From: CAZYWA01 sp964650975 [NCBI: uncultured bacterium]
GTDB taxonomy: Bacteria; JADJOY01
Direction: 5' to 3'
Assembly: GCA_964650975.1 (NCBI GenBank)
Contig: CAZYWA010000311.1
Location: 1-9,266, forward strand
Length of the DNA stretch: 9,266 bases
Part shown: piece by piece, positions 5,142 to 9,266 of the stretch
How the letters are laid out: each line of letters starts with the position of its first letter
How positions within the stretch are numbered: position 1 is the stretch's first letter
Notes under the pieces: generated by a model
Databases searched by the model: none
Told to the model about the DNA's origin: nothing
The model's input: the letters and a program-made list of their open reading frames with translations, nothing else
Program-made: the position numbers and the translations under genes

Positions 5142-6752
5142 ATGGAACCGGGTGAGAGCACGATCCCGCGTCTGGTGCGGCGTGCCGCTCGTCGCTTTTC
5201 TTCCGCGAACGCCATCGAGGACGACTCGGTCGTCCTGAGCTTCACCGAGCTGCTCGATCGCTCGCGCGCCGCCGCGCGGGCGCTGCTTGCCGCCGGCATG
5301 AGGCGCGGCGACCGGATCGCCGTCTGGGCGCCCAACATCCACGAGTGGGTGATCGCGGCGCTCGGCGTCCACTCGGTCGGTGGAGTGCTGGTGCCGCTCA
5401 ACACCCGGCTCAAGGGCCTCGAAGCCGGCTACATCCTCGAGAAGAGCGGCGCGCGGCTGCTCTTCACCGTGGGCCAGTTCCTGGACAACCGCTACGTCGA
5501 GCTGCTGCGCGACGCACTGGGCGGGGAAGGGCTGGGCCGCCCCGTCGAAGGTCTCCCGGCCCTCGAGTCGATCGTGATCGTGCGCGGCGACGTGGCGCCC
5601 GGCACGCAGCGCTGGGCGGATTTCCTGAAAGGCGGCGACGGCGTCGCCACCGAGTGGGCCGAGGAGCAGGCACTCGCCGTCGCCGAGGACGATCTCTCCG
5701 ACATCCTCTTCACCTCGGGCACCACCGGAAAGCCCAAGGGCGTCATGACCACGCACGCGCAAAACCTGCGCGCGTTCGAGGCGTGGAGCGAGGTGATCGG
5801 GCTCCGCGAGGGTGACCGCTACCTGATCGTGAACCCGTTCTTCCATGCGTTCGGCTACAAGGCCGGCTGGCTGGCGTCGCTGATGCGCGGCTGCACGATC
5901 TTGCCGCAGCAGGTGTTCGACGTGCCGCAGGTGCTGGCCCGGATCGCGCGCGATCGCGTCACCATGCTGCCCGGTCCGCCCACGCTCTATCAGATGATCC
6001 TCGCGAGCCCGGAGCGTACGAACGCGGATCTCTCGTCGCTGCGGCTGGCGGTCACGGGCGCGGCCTCGATCCCGGTCGAGCTGATCCTGCGCATGCGCCG
6101 CGAGCTCACCTTCGACACGATCATCACCGGCTACGGGCTCACCGAAGCGTGCGGCATCGCCACGATGTGCCGCTACGACGACGATCCCGAGACCATCGCC
6201 ACGACTTCGGGCCGCGCGATCCCCGATGTCCAGGTGCGCTGTGTCGACGAAGCCGGGGCGGAGGTGGCGCGCGGCACTCCCGGCGAGCTGGTGGTGCGCG
6301 GCTACAACGTGATGCGCGGCTACTTCGACGACGAGCGGGCGACGGCCGAGGCCATCGACTTGGGCGGCTGGCTCCACACCGGCGACATCGCGGTCATGGA
6401 CGAGCGTGGCTACGTGCGCATCACCGATCGCATCAAGGACATGTTCATCGTGGGCGGCTTCAACGTGTATCCGGCCGAGGTCGAGGGCGGGCTCGTGGCC
6501 CATCCCGACGTCGCTCAGGTCGCGGTGATCGGCGTCCCCGACGAGCGGCTGGGCGAGGTCGGCATGGCGTGGGTCGTGCCGCGGCCGGGCGCCGCGCCCA
6601 CCGGGGAAGCGCTGATCGCCTGGTGCCGCGAGCGCATGGCCAATTACAAGGTCCCGCGCTCGGTCGAGATCGTCGACGCGCTGCCGATGAACGCCTCGAA
6701 CAAGGTCACCAAGTTCGTGCTGCGCGAGCGCGTGGCCTCGCGCTCGATCTGA
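5142..6752 (+). CDS. fadD3: FadD3-like acyl-CoA ligase (AMP-forming)
   Basis: A 536-residue ANL-superfamily enzyme that would activate a carboxylic acid with ATP and CoA in the cytoplasm. Core motifs are present: FTSGTTGKPKG (190-200, phosphate loop), GYGLTEACGI (330-339), GWLHTGD (409-415), the hinge DRIKDMFIVGGFNVYPAEVE (429-448) and the C-terminal lysine in NKVTK (520-524). FFHAFGYKAG (233-242) and LPGPPTLYQ (276-284) are very close to Mycobacterium FadD3 as I recall it, which activates HIP, the propanoate side-chain acid of rings C/D in steroid breakdown. Substrate is therefore a hypothesis: a steroid-ring acid, another cyclic acid or a medium-chain acid. The lysine motif has Asn where Gly is usual (usually GK). 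The ATG at 5142 is chosen because the family homology begins a few residues later; the ribosome site is poor, and GTG codons at 5136 or 5139 are alternatives. A KstR-like operator lies upstream. Confidence 0.87.
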   Translation: MEPGESTIPRLVRRAARRFSSANAIEDDSVVLSFTELLDRSRAAARALLAAGMRRGDRIAVWAPNIHEWVIAALGVHSVGGVLVPLNTRLKGLEAGYILEKSGARLLFTVGQFLDNRYVELLRDALGGEGLGRPVEGLPALESIVIVRGDVAPGTQRWADFLKGGDGVATEWAEEQALAVAEDDLSDILFTSGTTGKPKGVMTTHAQNLRAFEAWSEVIGLREGDRYLIVNPFFHAFGYKAGWLASLMRGCTILPQQVFDVPQVLARIARDRVTMLPGPPTLYQMILASPERTNADLSSLRLAVTGAASIPVELILRMRRELTFDTIITGYGLTEACGIATMCRYDDDPETIATTSGRAIPDVQVRCVDEAGAEVARGTPGELVVRGYNVMRGYFDDERATAEAIDLGGWLHTGDIAVMDERGYVRITDRIKDMFIVGGFNVYPAEVEGGLVAHPDVAQVAVIGVPDERLGEVGMAWVVPRPGAAPTGEALIAWCRERMANYKVPRSVEIVDALPMNASNKVTKFVLRERVASRSI

Positions 6753-6767
6753 TCGGCTGGCGACCCG

Positions 6768-9002
6768 TCACACCGTTCCGACCGCGGGCGGCGCCGCGGA
6801 TGCGGAGTCACGCGAGGCCGCGCGTCCGACGCCCAGGTTCCCCAGCAGCGTCTCGAGCACCGGCAGATCGAGCGGCTTGACCAGGTGATGGTCGAAGCCC
6901 GCGTCCAGCGAGCGCTGTCGATCCAGATCCTGGCCGAAACCGGTGAGCGCGATGAGCACCATGCCGTGCGCCCACGGTTCCGCGCGGATCCGCCGGCACA
7001 CCTCGAAGCCGTTGAGATCCGGCATGCCGACGTCGAGGATCACCACGTCCGGGCGCGTTCGCTCGGCGAGCTCGATCCCCGCGCGTCCGTCGTGCGCCGT
7101 GAAGGTCTCGTGTCCTTCGAAGGAGAGCAGCATCGCCAGGCTCGTCGCGGCGTCCTGGTTGTCGTCGACGACCAGGATCCGCCGCGGCGTCGTCGCACGA
7201 GGCGGCGCGACTCCGTCGTGACCTCGGGATTCGCTCGCCGCGGCCGCTGCCGGCATCACCGGGAACCCGAGCACGAACTGGCTTCCCGTGCCGGGGCCCG
7301 CGCTGGTCACCTCGATTCGCCCGCCGTGCATCTCGACCAGCCGCTTGACGATCGTGAGGCCGACGCCGAGTCCGCCCTGGCGGCGCTCGAGGGATGGGTC
7401 CACCTGCGCGAAGAGGTCGAAGATCCGTGCCAGCATCGCCTGCGGTATCCCCACGCCGTCGTCGCGCACGGTGATCGTGGCCTCCTCGCCAAGGGCGGCG
7501 AGCGTGACCTCGATCGAGCCGCCGTCGGGCGTGTATTTGCCCGCGTTGGAGAGCACGTTCGACACCGCCTGCGTGAGCCGATGCCCGTCGCCGCGCACGT
7601 GGACGGCGAACGGCGGAAGACGGGTCGCGACTCGGTGCTTGCGCGCGGCGAGCGCCGGACCGCAGATCTCGAGCGCCGAGCGGACCACGCTCACCAGGTT
7701 CACCACCTCGAGCCTGAGCTCGAGCTTGTCCTGATTGATGCGGCTCACGTCGAGTAGGTCGTCGACCAGCCGAACCAGATGCTCGAGCTGGCGCTGCATC
7801 ATGCCCTGCACGCGCTCGAGGCCGTCTCGATCCAGCGTCCCGAGCGACTGGAGTTGCAGACCGTTCCGGATCGGCGCGAGAGGATTGCGCAGCTCGTGGG
7901 CCAGTAACGCCAGGAACTCGTCCTTACGCCGGTTCGCCTGCAGCAGCTCGGCCTCGATCTGGCGACGGTGCGAGACGTCCCGGAACACCAGCACGGCCCC
8001 GACCAGCGCCCCGCTGCGATCGCGAATCGGTGCCGCGCTGTCGTCGATCGGCCGTTTCGAGCCGTCCCTGGCGACCAGCACGGTGTGGTTGGCGAGTCCC
8101 ACGATGCTCCCCGCCTCGAGCACTTTCGCGACCGGATTCTCGACCGGTCGGCGCGAGTCCCCGTTCACGATGTGGAACACCTCGGTGAGCGGACGGCGGA
8201 TGGCCTCCGCCGCGGCGAAACCCGTCAGCCTCGCGGCGACGGCGTTCATCGAGGTGACGAGACCTCGCGCGTCGGTCGCGATGACCGCGTCGCCGATGCT
8301 GGCCAGCGTGGCCTCGAGAAGCTCGCTCTGCGCCCAGATCTCCGCCTCGGCGCGATCGCGCGACCGCAGGTAACGCGCCAGCAGCCAGGCGAAGAGGCCG
8401 ACCGTGACGATGCCGAGGATCGCGGAAACCGTTCCCGCGCTGAGCGCCACGGCGTGAGCGCGGCGGCTCGCTTGCTCGCGCTCGGCGAGCAGCCGGCGCT
8501 CCTCACCCTGCATGTCCTCGACGATCGACCGCAGCTCGATCAGCTCGGGCGGCTGCTCGAAAAGGGCGCGCTCCTCGCGCTCGAGGTCGAAGGTGGGCTC
8601 GCGACGGAGTCGGCGGGTGTGCTCGATCAGCGCGCCCACCTTCTCCACGCTGCGCGACAGCTCGCCGAGCCGCGCCTGCTGTCGCCGGTTGTCCCTGGTG
8701 AGGTCGGTGAGCCTGGCGAGATCCTCGCGGGAGCGAGTCAGCGCGTCCGAGGCCGGCGCCAGCAGCTTTTCATCACCGCTCGGTAGGAACGCTCGCCACG
8801 CGGTGATCGCCGGACCGACGTCGAAGCGCACGCTGCTGAGCGCGTCGATGACGTCGTGGGTGTGCATGACCCAGCGCGAATTCTCGTAGAGCCGGTCGAC
8901 GTTGCGCCGCCCGGCGGTTCCACCGGCGATCATCACGGCGACGAGCGCCGCGAGCCCGGCGACGACCAGACGGGGCAGCGGAGCTCGCGAGCGGGTTACC
9001 AT
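6768..9002 (-). CDS. Membrane hybrid histidine kinase, CHASE3-PAS-HisKA-HATPase-REC
   Basis: A 744-residue two-component sensor. Transmembrane helix 1 (about 12-31) and helix 2 (about 184-207) bracket an extracytoplasmic helical region with CHASE3-like character (SSVRFDVGPAITAWRAFL). A PAS domain follows (about 225-350, LEATLASIGDAVIATDARG, ending VFRDVSHRR), then HisKA with the phospho-acceptor in LLAHELRNPL (His369), and the ATPase with N-box SNVLSNAGKYT (481-491), DDGVGIP and GGLGVGL. A C-terminal receiver has acidic residues VDDN (612-615), phospho-acceptor Asp657 in VILDVGMPD, ALTGFG and VKPLD (Lys709). No Hpt or DNA-binding output is present, so a separate partner must receive the signal. 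The ATG at 9002 precedes helix 1 directly; a TTG at 9047 is an alternative. The stop is 15 bases from that of the convergent ligase gene with no hairpin between. The MFS gene ends 72 bases upstream on the same strand, so the two may be co-transcribed. The signal sensed is unknown. Confidence 0.9.
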   Translation of the reverse strand: MVTRSRAPLPRLVVAGLAALVAVMIAGGTAGRRNVDRLYENSRWVMHTHDVIDALSSVRFDVGPAITAWRAFLPSGDEKLLAPASDALTRSREDLARLTDLTRDNRRQQARLGELSRSVEKVGALIEHTRRLRREPTFDLEREERALFEQPPELIELRSIVEDMQGEERRLLAEREQASRRAHAVALSAGTVSAILGIVTVGLFAWLLARYLRSRDRAEAEIWAQSELLEATLASIGDAVIATDARGLVTSMNAVAARLTGFAAAEAIRRPLTEVFHIVNGDSRRPVENPVAKVLEAGSIVGLANHTVLVARDGSKRPIDDSAAPIRDRSGALVGAVLVFRDVSHRRQIEAELLQANRRKDEFLALLAHELRNPLAPIRNGLQLQSLGTLDRDGLERVQGMMQRQLEHLVRLVDDLLDVSRINQDKLELRLEVVNLVSVVRSALEICGPALAARKHRVATRLPPFAVHVRGDGHRLTQAVSNVLSNAGKYTPDGGSIEVTLAALGEEATITVRDDGVGIPQAMLARIFDLFAQVDPSLERRQGGLGVGLTIVKRLVEMHGGRIEVTSAGPGTGSQFVLGFPVMPAAAAASESRGHDGVAPPRATTPRRILVVDDNQDAATSLAMLLSFEGHETFTAHDGRAGIELAERTRPDVVILDVGMPDLNGFEVCRRIRAEPWAHGMVLIALTGFGQDLDRQRSLDAGFDHHLVKPLDLPVLETLLGNLGVGRAASRDSASAAPPAVGTV

Positions 9003-9074
9003 CGAAATCTCACGATCCTGCTCGCGGCTCGCGGCGGATACTCGCAAGTCGTCGGGGTTTTCGGCAAGACGGAA

Positions 9075-9266
9075 TCATCGATCCGTGCGTGTTTCGCCGG
9101 TGCAAGCTCGCCCGACGCGGATGTAAGAAAACCCCACGATCGCCGCCGCGACCCCCGCGGCGCTGCCGACGCCGAGTCCCCACCTGGGGCCGAAGTGATC
9201 GGCGACCCAGCCGACGATCGGTGCGCCGAGCGGAGTCCCGCCCAGCGCGATGGCGAGATAGATCGC
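9075..9266 (-). CDS. MFS transporter, C-terminal 63 residues
   Basis: An open frame entering from the right edge and ending in TGA. The visible residues begin AIYLAIALGGTPLGAPIVGW, a transmembrane helix, followed by the loop VADHFGPRWGLGVG and another hydrophobic helix GSAAGVAAAIVG, then a short polar tail GRACTGETRTDR. GTPLGAPIVGWVADHFGPR is typical of the last helices of major facilitator proteins of the DHA3/EntS-like exporter type. Substrate and direction cannot be told from this fragment. The gene precedes the histidine kinase on the same strand with a 72-base gap. Confidence 0.75.
   Translation of the reverse strand, partial: AIYLAIALGGTPLGAPIVGWVADHFGPRWGLGVGSAAGVAAAIVGFSYIRVGRACTGETRTDR

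Noticed and set aside
3630-6503. A very long minus-strand open frame (957 codons) across the beta-helix and ligase genes.
   Set aside because: Composition is Arg/His/Asp-rich shadow sequence of high-GC genes in another frame; both genes it crosses have clear domain matches.
6753-6767. A bidirectional terminator between the convergent ligase and kinase genes.
   Set aside because: The 15-base gap has no stem of useful length and no T-run.

Overview
The window is a high-GC (about two-thirds G+C by eye) bacterial chromosome segment with tightly packed genes and short spacers. A KstR-like palindrome, a FadD3-like ligase, an acetone-carboxylase-like enzyme and a CSLREA/choice-of-anchor-Q type surface protein together fit a soil or sediment bacterium of a deltaproteobacteria-like lineage (Myxococcota, Binatota or similar). 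This is inference: the window holds no phylogenetic marker.

Layout: (1) 1-3354, minus strand, is an operon read as coxG-like SRPBCC protein, then the HyuA-type beta subunit of an acetone-carboxylase-like enzyme (acxA), then the HyuB-type alpha subunit (acxB, cut by the left edge). acxA and acxB overlap by ATGA. (2) 3355-3594 is the control region of that operon, with a sigma70-like promoter overlapped by a 20-bp operator. (3) 3595-4900, minus strand, is a secreted beta-helix CSLREA-domain protein ending in a hairpin. (4) 4901-5141 is a divergent intergenic region carrying a perfect 20-bp palindrome, the second copy of the same operator. (5) 5142-6752, plus strand, is a FadD3-like acyl-CoA ligase. 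(6) 6768-9002, minus strand, is a CHASE3-PAS hybrid histidine kinase converging on the ligase with a 15-bp gap. (7) 9075-9266, minus strand, is the C-terminal end of an MFS transporter running off the right edge.

The most interesting result is the pair of matching operators at 3417-3436 and 4980-4999. They differ at 3 of 20 positions and both fit the 14-bp pattern TnnAACnnGTTnnA known for the TetR-family sterol regulator KstR. One covers the -10 region and predicted start of the coxG-acxA-acxB promoter; the other lies upstream of the acyl-CoA ligase. This predicts one TetR-type regulator, encoded outside the window, controlling a ketone (or related carbonyl) carboxylase, a CoxG-like membrane-tethered lipid/quinone-binding protein and a CoA ligase as one catabolic programme. 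The beta-helix gene sits between the two operators and looks like an interloper in a once-divergent pair. The histidine kinase and MFS gene show no sign of belonging to this programme.
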